DNA from: Rhizobium mongolense subsp. loessense
GTDB lineage: Bacteria > Pseudomonadota > Alphaproteobacteria > Rhizobiales > Rhizobiaceae
Length of the DNA stretch: 64,000 nt
Assembly (NCBI RefSeq): GCF_900099775.1
Contig: NZ_FMTM01000005.1
Span: forward strand, 1-64,000
Direction: 5' to 3'
Position 1 is the stretch's first letter. Every line of letters begins with the position of its first letter. The position numbers and the translations under genes are program-made. The notes below the pieces were generated by a model that saw only the letters and a list, made by a program, of their open reading frames with translations, had not been told where the DNA came from and searched no databases. Below, one piece after another: positions 35,827 to 44,589 of this stretch.

Positions 35827-36861
35827 ATGACCAGAATGCCCGAACCTTCAAGAAACTTGCCTATTCCTGCAGGAGAGGCGATGATGCCGGCGAGGAGCCA
35901 CGTCTTGCCGTGGCCCCTGAAGCAACCGGAGCCCCGCTTGAATACGCCATTGCTCTCTGCCGTCACCGCCTACATCGAAGACCAAGGTGGCGGGCAAGGC
36001 CTGTTCCCGACGGCCATAGAAGGCTTCAATATCGTCCGCTCGTTTCAGTCGATGATGCCTATGCGCAACATCTATCGGCCGTCGCTATGCGTCGTGCTGG
36101 AAGGGGCGAAGGAGTTGCAGTTTGGCGATGAACATCTCAACTACCGCAGCATGGAGTGCTTGGTCGTCAGTGTCGGCGTCCCGGCGACCGGAAGGATCGT
36201 GGAGGCCAGTGCTGGAACGCCTTATGTCGGCGTCATGGTCGATTTCGACGTGGCAACCGTGCGGGAAGTCCTCGAACAATTGGATATACCGCCAGCGCAG
36301 TCGGACACGACCGGTCCTTGCGCTTTTATCGCCAAAGTGGATCAACCACTAGCCGATTGCATTCTCCGCCTGGTTCGACTTCTGGCAACTCCGAAGGCGA
36401 TTCCGATCCTGGCGCCTTCGATCGTGCGCGAGATTTGCTATTGGCTGTTGAGCGGCCCGCATGGCGGCGAGATCTGCAAACTTGCCTGTCCGGAGTCAAA
36501 CATCGAACGTGTGGTAAGGGCCGTATCCCTTTTGCACACCAACTTCGCGGAAACTTTGCGCGTCGATCAGTTGGCCGATGTTGCGCGGATGAGCCCGTCT
36601 TCGTTTCACCAGCACTTCAAGGCACTGACCTCGATGACGCCGCTCCAATTCCAGAAGCAACTACGGCTGTTGGAGGCGCGCCGCCTCATGGTCACGAAAG
36701 CCGCCAATGTTGCCGAAGCTGCGTACAAGGTCGGGTATGAGAGTGCGTCGCAATTCAGCCGAGAGTATTCAAGAACTTTTGGAATCGCGCCTAAACAGGA
36801 TGCTCTAAACCAACAGCGCCTCCACAGTGAATATGCGAGCCGCACCATTCGATCCGCGTGA
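35827..36861 (+). CDS. AraC-family regulator (AraC_N type)
   Basis: A 344-aa AraC protein with the N-terminal sensor domain (about 60-220, containing IYRPSLCVVLEGAKELQFGD) and a C-terminal double HTH (LRVDQLADVARMSPSSFHQHF, then VGYESASQFSREYSRTFG). ATG 35827 has GGAG six bases upstream; an ATG four codons earlier is less well placed. Paralogous in layout to 4308-5219. Probably controls the divergent MFS-led run. Confidence 0.92.
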   Translation: MTRMPEPSRNLPIPAGEAMMPARSHVLPWPLKQPEPRLNTPLLSAVTAYIEDQGGGQGLFPTAIEGFNIVRSFQSMMPMRNIYRPSLCVVLEGAKELQFGDEHLNYRSMECLVVSVGVPATGRIVEASAGTPYVGVMVDFDVATVREVLEQLDIPPAQSDTTGPCAFIAKVDQPLADCILRLVRLLATPKAIPILAPSIVREICYWLLSGPHGGEICKLACPESNIERVVRAVSLLHTNFAETLRVDQLADVARMSPSSFHQHFKALTSMTPLQFQKQLRLLEARRLMVTKAANVAEAAYKVGYESASQFSREYSRTFGIAPKQDALNQQRLHSEYASRTIRSA

Positions 36862-37200
36862 TCTCAACAGGAAGCGGTTGCGGCTAAGGTGCAAACGGGT
36901 CGAGCTGAGCCGACACCTCTGGTTCCTAGGCCCAATCGGTCCAGACAGGCAAGAGCCATATCCAACTGGCGCAGGATGAAAAACGAGATCGTAGGTCGAT
37001 GTATCTGGCGAGGACATCAGGACGTTCTGACAAAAGCGTTGTTGCCCGAAGCTGCGCCGGACACTTCCGAAGCTTGGTTCTTGCGCATTGGTCAAAACGC
37101 GTCGATCGACTTTATAACGCGGCGGTCGAGAGGCCTCTTTGATCCGATGCAGGGATGACGCCGCAGCTGTGAAAATTACCTGTAAGGTACAAGTCTCGGT
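36862..37200. other. 339-bp stretch without a recognised gene
   Basis: Open frames exist on both strands (for example 36889-37158 plus), but none shows a domain, a good ribosome site or conserved-looking sequence. Likely old gene debris. Confidence 0.35.
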
Positions 37201-37221
37201 GCAATCAGGCCCCCGCAACCA
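37201..37221 (+). repeat. tRNA-fMet 3'-end-like repeat, copy A
   Basis: GCAATCAGGCCCCCGCAACCA. Its last 12 bases equal the 3' end of the tRNA-fMet gene (236-247). A 20-base near-copy with one mismatch lies at 42986-43005 in the same orientation. Such sequences are often att cores left by integration at tRNA genes, but no integrase is visible. Confidence 0.5.
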
Positions 37222-37240
37222 AATTCCATACCAATTCAAT

Positions 37241-37365
37241 GGGCTCCGAGATAAATCGGAGCCCTCAGACCGCTGACAAACCCGCCGAAAATATCGACGG
37301 GTTTGTCAGCGGTCTGAGGCGCCCAAACGGGCGGCTTTTTTGTTGCCGACGCGGCAATAGCTCAG
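37241..37365 (+). terminator. cluster of three strong hairpins
   Basis: First, GGGCTCCGA-N6-TCGGAGCCC (37241-37264). Second, immediately after, a perfect 20-bp inverted repeat starting TCAGACCGCTGAC with a 13-nt loop, to about 37318. Third, CGCCC-AAA-CGGGCG followed by CTTTTTTG at about 37318-37342, a standard rho-independent terminator. They lie between the tRNA-like repeat and hipB and insulate hipBA from upstream transcription. Confidence 0.7.
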
Positions 37366-37413
37366 GGCTCCGAGGAAAACTCGCAGCCTCGCAGCCCTTT
37401 CTGCGTTCAAAAA

Positions 37414-37444
37414 AGCTCCTCCGCGTAGGTGTCGAGGAACTCTT
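37414..37444 (+). repeat. degenerate copy of the tRNA terminator hairpin
   Basis: AGCTCCTCCGCGTA, then a near-complement GAGGAACTCTTT, corresponds to the terminator at 287-320 and to the perfect copy at about 39361 but has lost one arm's pairing. Confidence 0.5.
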
Positions 37445-37548
37445 TATGTTTCGTAACCGACCAATTGGCACCTGCTCGAAATCATCGAATTTGATGACCT
37501 GCACTGAACCAATTCCGTGCGCTATCCCGCTCTATCGAACGCGAGCGA

Positions 37549-37626
37549 GCGGAATTCCGCTTGCATTCGTCCCCTGAATAATGTAGCGGAATTCCGCATA
37601 TCTACCATCAAAGAGCGGTATTCCGC
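37549..37626 (+). promoter_or_regulatory. three palindromic hipBA operators
   Basis: GCGGAATTCCGC occurs at 37549-37560 and 37586-37597, and GCGGTATTCCGC at 37615-37626, the last ending directly against the hipB ATG. Twelve-base palindromes spaced by 37 and 29 bp before an HTH antitoxin gene are the expected pattern for cooperative HipB autorepression. The sequence differs from the E. coli HipB operator TATCC-N8-GGATA. Confidence 0.8.
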
Positions 37627-37977
37627 ATGGCGCACACGATTTTCAATATCCTCGGCACGCAACTGCACGAAGCCCGGGTCCGACGCGGCCTGAGTCAACC
37701 ACAACTGGCCATGCGGGTCGGGCGAGATCGAGCGCGGATCTCCGAACTTGAGCGCGACCTGAGCGGTGACCGATCGGGCCGCGATCGGCTCACTCTATTC
37801 GCCGAGATATGCGATGCGCTTGATCTTGTTCCCGTTCTCGTTCCCCGCTCTCGCGCCCTTGAAGTCCGTGCCTTGGTCAGTGAGACCGACAAAGAGGAGC
37901 GACGCGCGCAACCCGGCCGCACGGCTTTCGACGAATTGTTCGTCGATCTCGGCGCCGAGGATGAGGGCGAACGCTGA
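37627..37977 (+). CDS. hipB: HipB-like antitoxin (Xre HTH)
   Basis: A 116-aa protein. HTH at residues about 10-70 (LHEARVRRGLSQPQLAMRVG, RARISELERD). The C-terminal 35 residues (TAFDELFVDLGAEDEGER at the end) are acidic and may contact the toxin. Stop and next start share a base (TGATG), so antitoxin and toxin are translationally coupled. Expected to bind the three palindromes upstream and neutralise HipA. Confidence 0.88.
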   Translation: MAHTIFNILGTQLHEARVRRGLSQPQLAMRVGRDRARISELERDLSGDRSGRDRLTLFAEICDALDLVPVLVPRSRALEVRALVSETDKEERRAQPGRTAFDELFVDLGAEDEGER

Positions 37978-39263
37978 TGCCGAAAAAAGAGCCCGCTATC
38001 CTTGGCGTCCATCTTCTCGATTATGCGCGTGGGCCGGTCCGGGTCGGCACATTGACACGAGACGGGGATGGAGGCGTCGTGTTCTCGGTTGCAGAACCGT
38101 ATCTCAGAGACACCCAGCGCCCTAACCTGAGCCTCGGCTGGTATGATCCGGACAGCGATAAAAACACCCGTGCCCGGCTTGCCTATCGCGGAGACAAGAT
38201 CGGTCTGCATGGAACATTGCCTCCATGGTTTGCCGGATTGCTGCCTGAGGGCGCCCTTCGCGAACTGGTTCTCAATGAAATGGGACCCGGGGACCATGAT
38301 CAATTCGACGTCGTAACTCGGCTTGGTGCCGACCTGCCGGGAGCAGTCCTGATCACTCCAGAAACCGGCGTGCCGCCCTCGATAGGTCCGTTTGAGATGG
38401 AGACGGTCGCGGGCTTCCAGGCGCCGTTGCCGGAGGGCGCCGTGAAATTCTCCCTGGCCGGCATCCAGCTCAAGTTCACCGCCAATCCCGACGGCGATCG
38501 CCTCACGGCACCGGGCAGGGGCGATACTGGCCGCTGCATCATTAAGGTCGCGAGCGAGCGATTTCCCGGCCTGCCGGAAGCAGAATATGGCGCCATGCGC
38601 CTGGCGGAAATGATCGGCGTTCATACTGCCAAATGTCGCCTTGTCTCGCGCGACGCGGTGGTAAGCGTATCCGCTCACTTCCTCGAGCACGGCAAAAGCG
38701 TCCTGGTCGTTGATCGCTTCGATCGAACGCCTGCCGGCGAGCGCCTCCACATCGAGGATGCCGGACAGATCATCGGTGCGGTCGGAGATCGCAAATATAC
38801 GATGGCCACGACAGAGACCGTCCTCAATATGGTGCGTCGCTTCAGCACCGATCACCGAGACGATATTCTGGAGGCGGTACGCCGCGTTGTCGCGGATGTG
38901 CTGCTTGGAAATGGCGACAATCATCTCAAGAACTGGTCATTCTGGTTTCCCGAGCCCGGCCAAATACGCCTCTCGCCAGCCTATGATATCGTCCCGACAG
39001 TCCTGTTCATGTCGGGGGATACAATGGCGCTACGCTTTGTCGGGACTCATAATTTCGAGAATGTGAATCTGCGTCGCTTCGAACGGGTCGCGAGCTTCTT
39101 GCGCGTCGATCCGAAATGGATCGTTGATGAAGTCAGATCCACCGTCGCGCGCGCCCTCGAACTATGGCCAGACCGCGCCACCGAGTTCTTAGGCGAGGAA
39201 TGGGCGAAGCTAATCATGGATCGGCTGTCGACGCTCCAGCTCGTTCGCGAGGTGAGGGGCTAG
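37977..39263 (+). CDS. hipA: HipA-like Ser/Thr kinase toxin
   Basis: A 428-aa HipA-family kinase. The N-terminal Couple_hipA region covers about 10-110; the kinase core has KFSLAGIQLKF (about 155, the P-loop-like/autophosphorylation area), the catalytic loop GNGDNHLKNW (about 312-321) and the metal-binding LSPAYDIVPT (about 335). All catalytic positions look intact. E. coli HipA phosphorylates glutamyl-tRNA synthetase and causes persistence; the target here is unknown. Confidence 0.92.
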   Translation: MPKKEPAILGVHLLDYARGPVRVGTLTRDGDGGVVFSVAEPYLRDTQRPNLSLGWYDPDSDKNTRARLAYRGDKIGLHGTLPPWFAGLLPEGALRELVLNEMGPGDHDQFDVVTRLGADLPGAVLITPETGVPPSIGPFEMETVAGFQAPLPEGAVKFSLAGIQLKFTANPDGDRLTAPGRGDTGRCIIKVASERFPGLPEAEYGAMRLAEMIGVHTAKCRLVSRDAVVSVSAHFLEHGKSVLVVDRFDRTPAGERLHIEDAGQIIGAVGDRKYTMATTETVLNMVRRFSTDHRDDILEAVRRVVADVLLGNGDNHLKNWSFWFPEPGQIRLSPAYDIVPTVLFMSGDTMALRFVGTHNFENVNLRRFERVASFLRVDPKWIVDEVRSTVARALELWPDRATEFLGEEWAKLIMDRLSTLQLVREVRG

Positions 39264-39310
39264 ACCCGCCGGCGAAGCCTGCGTGTTGCGCAACGATGGT
39301 TTGCGTGCCG

Positions 39311-39393
39311 CCCGCAACCAACGCTTACAAAACACAGAAGATATTGAGACACGTCATAGAAGCTCCTCCGCGTAAGCGTCGAGGAGCTTTTTG
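39311..39393 (+). repeat. copy of tRNA-fMet 3' end plus terminator
   Basis: GCCCGCAACCA (39311-39321) is followed about 39 nt later by AGCTCCTC...GAGGAGCT and TTTTT, the same order and spacing as at the tRNA locus (247 to 289, 41 nt). The sequence between has diverged. It lies just past hipA and serves as its terminator. Coordinates may be off by one. Confidence 0.6.
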
Positions 39394-39540
39394 CGTTCGG
39401 GCACAAGAAGCGAACGAGCCGAGCCGTTGTTCCGGGCGTAAGGCCTTGGTCCTAGGTTGCGCAAATTTCACTCTTGTTCACACAGCTGTCAGCTCTGCCT
39501 CTTACGCAGATCGCCAGGCTGCTCCAATGAGGTGAAATAT

Positions 39541-39699
39541 ATGCGATCTTGGCTTTACATGTTTGCGGCTCTGGCCGTCCGTGTCCTCTCTGTCCGCGAC
39601 CACAGTGAAGGTGACGGAGGGCGGCGAAGGCGGAGCTCCGATGACCCTGAAGCTCGATCAGCCGACAGTGAAGGCAGGGCAGAGGGTTCCGCTCCAATA
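39541..39699 (+). pseudogene. cupredoxin-like N-terminal fragment
   Basis: ATG 39541 begins a signal-like MRSWLYMFAALAV. After a frameshift, the frame ending at 39699 reads VKVTEGGEGGAPMTLKLDQP and TVKAGQR before a stop, resembling the first strands of exported cupredoxins. The copper-binding part is missing. Confidence 0.55.
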
Positions 39700-39708
39700 G
39701 ATGCATCC

Positions 39709-39741
39709 GTGGATACCGGCGGGCGAGTTGCCGGTATCCAC
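39709..39741. repeat. 12-bp perfect hairpin
   Basis: GTGGATACCGGC (39709-39720) and GCCGGTATCCAC (39730-39741) with a 9-nt loop, just after the cupredoxin fragment. No T tract. Could be a terminator of the lost gene or a repeat element. Confidence 0.45.
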
Positions 39742-39881
39742 AGCCGGCTCTTCGGAAATCTTATCATCAGTTCCGGTATCAAATCCCGTTCAGGCAATTG
39801 TCAGGCAAGAGGCAGACAAGGACGCATGGCGACAGAAGCCATGTCGTCGAAGCTGGTGGTTGAAACACAGGAATTATGAAC

Positions 39882-40610
39882 ATGGCCTATCAAGCCGTAC
39901 CGCTCGGCCGCGCCAGCGCCAGCTGGACCTTCTTCCTCGTGGCCTTGACCTGGCTGTTGCTGCTTTCCATTTTTCATGCATTCCCGGCGATGGATATTGC
40001 AGCCTCGTCATTCTTCTTCCGGGGAGCGCTTTGCGGGGGAGGTGCGGAATGCGGCAGCTTTGCCTTCGGCCGCTATGAATCCATCAAATTGCTGCGCTGG
40101 GCTCTGTATGTTTTGCCATACATCGCGGCCGTCGCGATCGTGATCGCCGTCACCGCGGGAAGCCTGTCCAAATCGATTGCGGCGAAAATGCCGATGCGGC
40201 GCCTGTGGCTCTCGCTCGCCACTTTGGGCCTCAGCACGGGATTGATCGTCAACCTGCTGCTGAAGAGCCATTCGGGGCGACCCCGCCCGATTCAGACCAC
40301 CTTTTTCGGCGGTCACATGGACTTTATGCCGGCCGGATCGTTTCTCGGTCAATGTACGAGCAACTGCTCCTTCGTGTCTGGTGAGGCATCGGGAGCCGGC
40401 TGGTTACTGTGCCTGATCTTCCTTCTGCCGCCGAAGGCAAGGCTCTGGTTCGGCCGGCCGGTTGCCATTGCTTCAGTTGCGACCGCAGTCCTGCGCGTGG
40501 TGGTCGGCGCCCATTATATCTCCGATGTAATCCTCGGCTTTTTGATGCCGATCGTCGTTTTCTCCGGCTTGACCGCGCTCGAACAGCGCATTCTCACTCC
40601 CGCCAGATGA
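39882..40610 (+). CDS. PAP2-family membrane phosphatase
   Basis: A 242-aa integral membrane phosphatase with about six helices. PAP2 signature: KSHSGRPRP (about 129), CSFVSGEASG (about 165) and RVVVGAHYISDV (about 205). The usual PSGH has become VSGE, as in some rhizobial lipid A phosphatase (LpxE)-like proteins, while the final catalytic His is present. Likely dephosphorylates a lipid phosphate at the periplasmic face. ATG 39882 has AGGAA eight bases upstream; ATG 39876 is too close. Confidence 0.85.
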   Translation: MAYQAVPLGRASASWTFFLVALTWLLLLSIFHAFPAMDIAASSFFFRGALCGGGAECGSFAFGRYESIKLLRWALYVLPYIAAVAIVIAVTAGSLSKSIAAKMPMRRLWLSLATLGLSTGLIVNLLLKSHSGRPRPIQTTFFGGHMDFMPAGSFLGQCTSNCSFVSGEASGAGWLLCLIFLLPPKARLWFGRPVAIASVATAVLRVVVGAHYISDVILGFLMPIVVFSGLTALEQRILTPAR

Positions 40611-40632
40611 CCGGTGATACTCACACAGAACA

Positions 40633-40833
40633 ATGTTTGACTGTCCTTTGAGGCTTGGTGCACGCCGGATTATTTACCCATCTTCCGCCGCCAGGGATTC
40701 CGACATTTCATCAACACGCCATGAAAATGCCAGCGAGTATATTCGCGCCTTGATCCGGCAGGATTTGCAGAACCGCGATGAGGCATGGAAAGCCTTGCAA
40801 AAGGAACCAGCCCCACCAACCGAAGGGAAGTAG
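40633..40833 (+). pseudogene. ParD-like antitoxin fragment
   Basis: The last 40 codons read ENASEYIRALIRQDLQNRDE and on to a stop at 40833, matching the C-terminal helix region of ParD/CopG-type antitoxins (YxNASEYIRDLIRRD). The ribbon strand that should precede it is absent; the upstream codons do not look related. No ParE toxin follows. Confidence 0.6.
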
Positions 40834-41039
40834 TCATGGCGGAAAGGACCTTCCATTCGCTGGGAGCAATCAGGTTGTGCCGGGCGACCCACTCGATCGG
40901 TACGCGGGAAGGGGGCCTTTTATCTCTTCACTTCGCAGCCCTTCGCGGTATAATTAGACATTGCTAAAATAGAAATGGAATGGCCGTCAAAACCGAAAGC
41001 CTTCGGTCTTTGGGCCGGGATCAAGTATGGGGGTCGAAC

Positions 41040-42392
41040 ATGCTTAGCGGCTTTAGCAGGGCCTGCGCGCTAATCCTTTTGTCAGGGAACTTCGCTTTCG
41101 CCCAATCGGATCAGATAGAACCAAACGCTGGAACGTGGAAAACGTGGGTAATCACGTCGGGCAAAGACTTCCGAGTCCCGCCCCCACCGGATACTTCCGC
41201 AACCGAGTTGGAGCAGGTCCGCGGACTTGTCGCAAAGAACGATGCGCAGGTCGCCGCCAAGATCACGTTCTGGGACGCCGGCTCGCCGGGCTATCGATGG
41301 ATCGACCTGGTCAACCACCGTCTTCTCGTAAACCAGACGATCCCCAATGCGCATCGCGTCTACACCTATTTGACAATGGCGGTCTACGACGCCACCGTCG
41401 CGGCTTGGGAGTCGAAATACTTCTACAATCGCGCCCGCCCGAGCGAGGTGGATACGACACTGCCGACTGCGCTGCCTACGCCTCGCAGTCCCGGTTATCC
41501 ATCTGAACACGCGGCAGCCGCCGCCGCCGCCGCGACCGTTCTTGCCTATTTCTTTCCGGACGAGGCGTCGTCGTTCCAGGCGATGGCCGAAGAAGCCGCA
41601 CAGTCGCGTGTGCTTGCCGGTGTCCAGTTCCCAAGCGACTCTTCCGCCGGCCTGGCACTGGGGCGACGCGTGGCAGAGCAAGTGATTGCGCTGGCAAAGG
41701 CCGATGGCTCCGATACCGTCTGGACCGGCACGGTGCCGACCGGGCCGTGCATGTGGGTCGGAAGCAAACCCGCCAATGCAAACATGCCAAATTGGAAACC
41801 GATTCTGCTCGAGGCAGGCGATGAATTCCGGCCACCGGCTCCGCCCGACTGCAAGTCTGCGGCCGTGAAGGCGGAGACGGAGGCAGTCCGGCAGTTTGAG
41901 CGAAAATTCTCCAACAACTACAAGGCGTTCTACTGGCAAAGCCCATCCGGCCTGTTCACCGACTGGTATGACTATGCCAGTAAGTGGATGTTCGAGGACA
42001 AGACGGATTCGAACCCGCCGCGCGCCGCACGGGCTTACGCGATGCTCGCAACGGTCTACTACGACGCCTACATTGCAAGCAATGACGGGAAATACGCTTA
42101 TTGGTACCTGCGACCCAACATGCTTGACCCGAGCATCACTCCCCTGTTCGCAGTGCCCGCCCATCCCAGTTATCCGTCGAACCACTCCACGTTGTCGACT
42201 GCCCGATGCGAGGTGCTGGCCTACCTGTTCCCCGACCGGGCGGAGTTCATCCGCGCGGTCGGCAAGGAGGCGGGCGATTCCCGCGTGTGGGCCGGCATCC
42301 ACTATGAAATGGACAACCAGGCCGGTGCCGCACTTGGCAAAGCGGTCGCCGGGAAATTCATCGAGCGGGCAAAAAAAGACGGGTCAGACTAG
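41040..42392 (+). CDS. exported tandem PAP2/vanadium haloperoxidase-like protein
   Basis: A 450-aa protein with a Sec signal (about 1-22, ending FAFA). It holds two similar halves. Half 1: RPSE (about 142), GYPSEHAAAA (about 159), SRVLAGVQFPSD (about 203). Half 2: RPNMLDP (about 362), SYPSNHSTLS (about 380), SRVWAGIHYEMD (about 421). Each has the Arg, Ser-x-His and Arg-x-x-x-x-x-His positions of the PAP2/haloperoxidase fold, but half 1 has Gln-Phe where half 2 keeps His, so only the second site may be fully active. It begins at ATG 41040 because a signal peptide follows directly. Confidence 0.82.
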   Translation: MLSGFSRACALILLSGNFAFAQSDQIEPNAGTWKTWVITSGKDFRVPPPPDTSATELEQVRGLVAKNDAQVAAKITFWDAGSPGYRWIDLVNHRLLVNQTIPNAHRVYTYLTMAVYDATVAAWESKYFYNRARPSEVDTTLPTALPTPRSPGYPSEHAAAAAAAATVLAYFFPDEASSFQAMAEEAAQSRVLAGVQFPSDSSAGLALGRRVAEQVIALAKADGSDTVWTGTVPTGPCMWVGSKPANANMPNWKPILLEAGDEFRPPAPPDCKSAAVKAETEAVRQFERKFSNNYKAFYWQSPSGLFTDWYDYASKWMFEDKTDSNPPRAARAYAMLATVYYDAYIASNDGKYAYWYLRPNMLDPSITPLFAVPAHPSYPSNHSTLSTARCEVLAYLFPDRAEFIRAVGKEAGDSRVWAGIHYEMDNQAGAALGKAVAGKFIERAKKDGSD

Positions 42393-42503
42393 CGGAAGGG
42401 AGGAGGCCGGTTTGATCCGTTTGCCAGCGGATGACCGCCGGCGCCTTCTCCTGAAAATGTCGCAATCGCAAGCGAGGGGTTCTCGGTCGAACGTTCCGTT
42501 CAC

Positions 42504-42665
42504 TCAGCAGCCGACGTGCGAGACGATGCAGATGCGGCGCGTCTCATGGCCATTGCTTTCCCAGTATGTATGCGTTTTGGCGATCAAGGGATCGTCCATT
42601 GCCTCGGATTGCGCCTGCAGCTCTTCCAGGCCTGAATTGATGAGGTCAAGACCCGTGGCCGTTTT
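42504..42665 (-). pseudogene. fragment of an unrecognised small protein
   Basis: The minus strand encodes GLDLINSGLEELQAQSEAMD, then a segment ending HETRRICIVSHVGC and stop. Composition and the HxTRRICIVSH block look coding. A stop bounds it upstream and the first Met is in EAMDDPLIAK, so it is a 5'-truncated gene or a protein of about 34 aa. I do not recognise the family. Confidence 0.4.
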
Positions 42666-43215
42666 TTAGTCGTGAGTTAACCAGCGCAGAACACAATGAA
42701 AGAAGCACGCCCGCATCTTCTCCGCCTTCGACATTTGACCCATCGTGATCTGGAGGTGGCTTGCGGCATAGATGACACGAGCTTTTGTCACAATGGCCGC
42801 TTCATCGCGGCCGCCAGGCCCGCGAGGCTGCGCTCGCCATGGCGGAGTTGGCGGTAGACGAAGCTATCTCTATCGGGCTAGATAAATTGCGTCCGCTGGG
42901 GTGGTTCGGTAAGGACACACGTTCCACGGCGAAGCGCAAAGCGGTGCTGCAGTTGAACTTCCGTACCGAAATTACAAATCTCTGAGCAATCAGGTCCCCG
43001 CAACCCCGGACTTCGAGCTCGCCCCCCCTCGACGATTTAGCCCACGCGCTGCTTCTGGCCGACTGGTCGAGCGTTCACGGCTATCTCGGGCTGGTCGGCA
43101 AGTTTTCTCGGATCGCCGAACGGCGATATCGTTCTTGCCGATGTGCTGCGTGCGCTAAGGCCAGATAGGCGATGATGGAAGCTGGCGCACCGGCTGAACG
43201 CCCGCCTACACAGGT
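42666..43215. other. 550-bp debris region
   Basis: No intact gene. Short coherent stretches such as LDDLAHALLLADWSSVHGYL (about 43030-43090) suggest old coding sequence, but none can be named. It contains the tRNA-like direct repeat at 42986-43005. Confidence 0.4.
42986..43005 (+). repeat. tRNA-fMet 3'-end-like repeat, copy B
   Basis: GCAATCAGGTCCCCGCAACC, 19 of 20 identical to 37201-37220 in direct orientation, 5.8 kb apart. A shorter 12-base match (GAGCAATCAGGT) occurs at about 40864. Together these could be ends of a small integrated segment carrying hipBA. Confidence 0.5.
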
Positions 43216-44523
43216 CTATTGGGTCGCGATGCTATGGACCCCAGGCGGAAGCCTGATGCGGCGCTGCGTCGCAACGAGGGCAGGGCGGCCCTCCGTGGCG
43301 ATGCGCCAGACTTCGACAGCGCCGGCGGGTGATGCGTTTTCGCTTCTGTACCGATGGACGCCGACAAGGACGTGGCGTCCGTCGTGATCGAACGCCAGGC
43401 CCTGGGGTAGAACTCCCGAGACCGGCCATTCGCCGTGATGCGTCAGTCGCCCGGTTTCGCTGCTGATTTCGTAAAGACTGAGCGAAGCTTCCTTGGTCCA
43501 GTCCGGCGAGCCGTCCGGCTTTCCGGTTCCGCGCAGGTTGGACGTGACAAGGAAACGTCCATCAGGGCTGAAGGCAATTGTTTCTGCGCCCCAGCCGCTG
43601 ACAGCGATGTGGGGCACCGTATGCCGTGCCGCATCGCCGGAAGTGCCGACATCTGCGAGCCTGACCGTCGTCAGGATTCCTTCTCGCACGCCGTAGAACC
43701 CCTCGGTGTCGATCCCCCATTGCAGGTCGGACGTAACGTAGTAGCGGCCATCCGGCGAGAAACAGCCGACGAAGGGAAACTTGTTTGTCTGAACGCGATT
43801 GCCCCACGGCCGGATCTCCGAGACGGCCCCGTTCTGGGTTCGTATGACCTCGTAGAAGGCGACCTGATTGCGATCGACCAGGTTGACGGCGATGTACCGT
43901 CCGCTCGGGTGCCAGCGCACCCAGGTCGATTTCAGGGGAATAAATCCCGTTGACGGTTCGAGGTTAAGACCGAAGCTGGTGACAGTTCCGAAATGGCCGC
44001 CGTCGAGAGAAACGAAGGCGAGTTCGCGGTCGGCATCGACGGTTATCGCGACGATGAGGTCGCCGGACGGGCTGACCTCGATGGCCTGCGGTTGAGCGCC
44101 GACCCGCACACTGTCGATGATCGTTGGCTGCTCGCGGTCGAGCTTCACCGAACGGATCGTGTCGCCTTGCGGTAGTTCATCAAGTCGCGTTGCGCCCTCG
44201 GGTCGCGGGCGGAAGGTCTCCGCCACGAAGGCGAAATCTCCATTCGGCGAAATATCGAGAGCGCCCGGCGGGCCGTAGGTCGAGTTGGATATTTCCATTT
44301 GCGTCACCTGTGGCGTTCCGCTCTGCGGAGAGGTGATGATGGATAACATGTCGTTGTGCTCGGCGTCTGGAGGCCCGAGTTCACCAGTTTCGTACACGGT
44401 CGGCACCATGTCGGTATCCGAGAGGACAAGGACCGTGTGGGCTTCGGTCGCGGAAGCTTCCGCAGACGCGATGATGGGCATCAATCCAATCGCCAACGCG
44501 GCAAAGCTTGGACGGGTTCGCAT
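43216..44523 (-). CDS. exported beta-propeller (lactonase-like) protein
   Basis: A 435-aa protein with a Sec signal (about 1-27). The rest shows repeated blades with the pattern S-P-[ND/SG]-G-[DR] then a hydrophobic strand: ALDISPNGDFAFVAE, AIEVSPSGDLIVAIT, WVRWHPSGRYIAVNL, GCFSPDGRYYVTS, TIAFSPDGRFLVTSN, GLAFDHDGRHVLVG. That is a seven-blade-like propeller of the YncE/6-phosphogluconolactonase type. Enzyme activity is not evident. Divergent from the LysR gene at 44649. Confidence 0.83.
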   Translation of the reverse strand: MRTRPSFAALAIGLMPIIASAEASATEAHTVLVLSDTDMVPTVYETGELGPPDAEHNDMLSIITSPQSGTPQVTQMEISNSTYGPPGALDISPNGDFAFVAETFRPRPEGATRLDELPQGDTIRSVKLDREQPTIIDSVRVGAQPQAIEVSPSGDLIVAITVDADRELAFVSLDGGHFGTVTSFGLNLEPSTGFIPLKSTWVRWHPSGRYIAVNLVDRNQVAFYEVIRTQNGAVSEIRPWGNRVQTNKFPFVGCFSPDGRYYVTSDLQWGIDTEGFYGVREGILTTVRLADVGTSGDAARHTVPHIAVSGWGAETIAFSPDGRFLVTSNLRGTGKPDGSPDWTKEASLSLYEISSETGRLTHHGEWPVSGVLPQGLAFDHDGRHVLVGVHRYRSENASPAGAVEVWRIATEGRPALVATQRRIRLPPGVHSIATQ

Positions 44524-44589
44524 GACATCAACCTCTGTTTTGTTTGATCTTGACCGCCTTTCTCCCATTGCCAACATCAGTCGTCCAAT

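Noticed and set aside
36889..37158. Open frame after the AraC gene
   Set aside because: No domain or ribosome site; possibly debris, not reported as a gene.
37265..37318. 20-bp inverted repeat as an insertion-sequence end
   Set aside because: No transposase and no target duplication; hairpin followed by a terminator explains it better.
37695..38924. 409-codon minus-strand frame
   Set aside because: Antisense to hipBA, whose catalytic motifs are intact.
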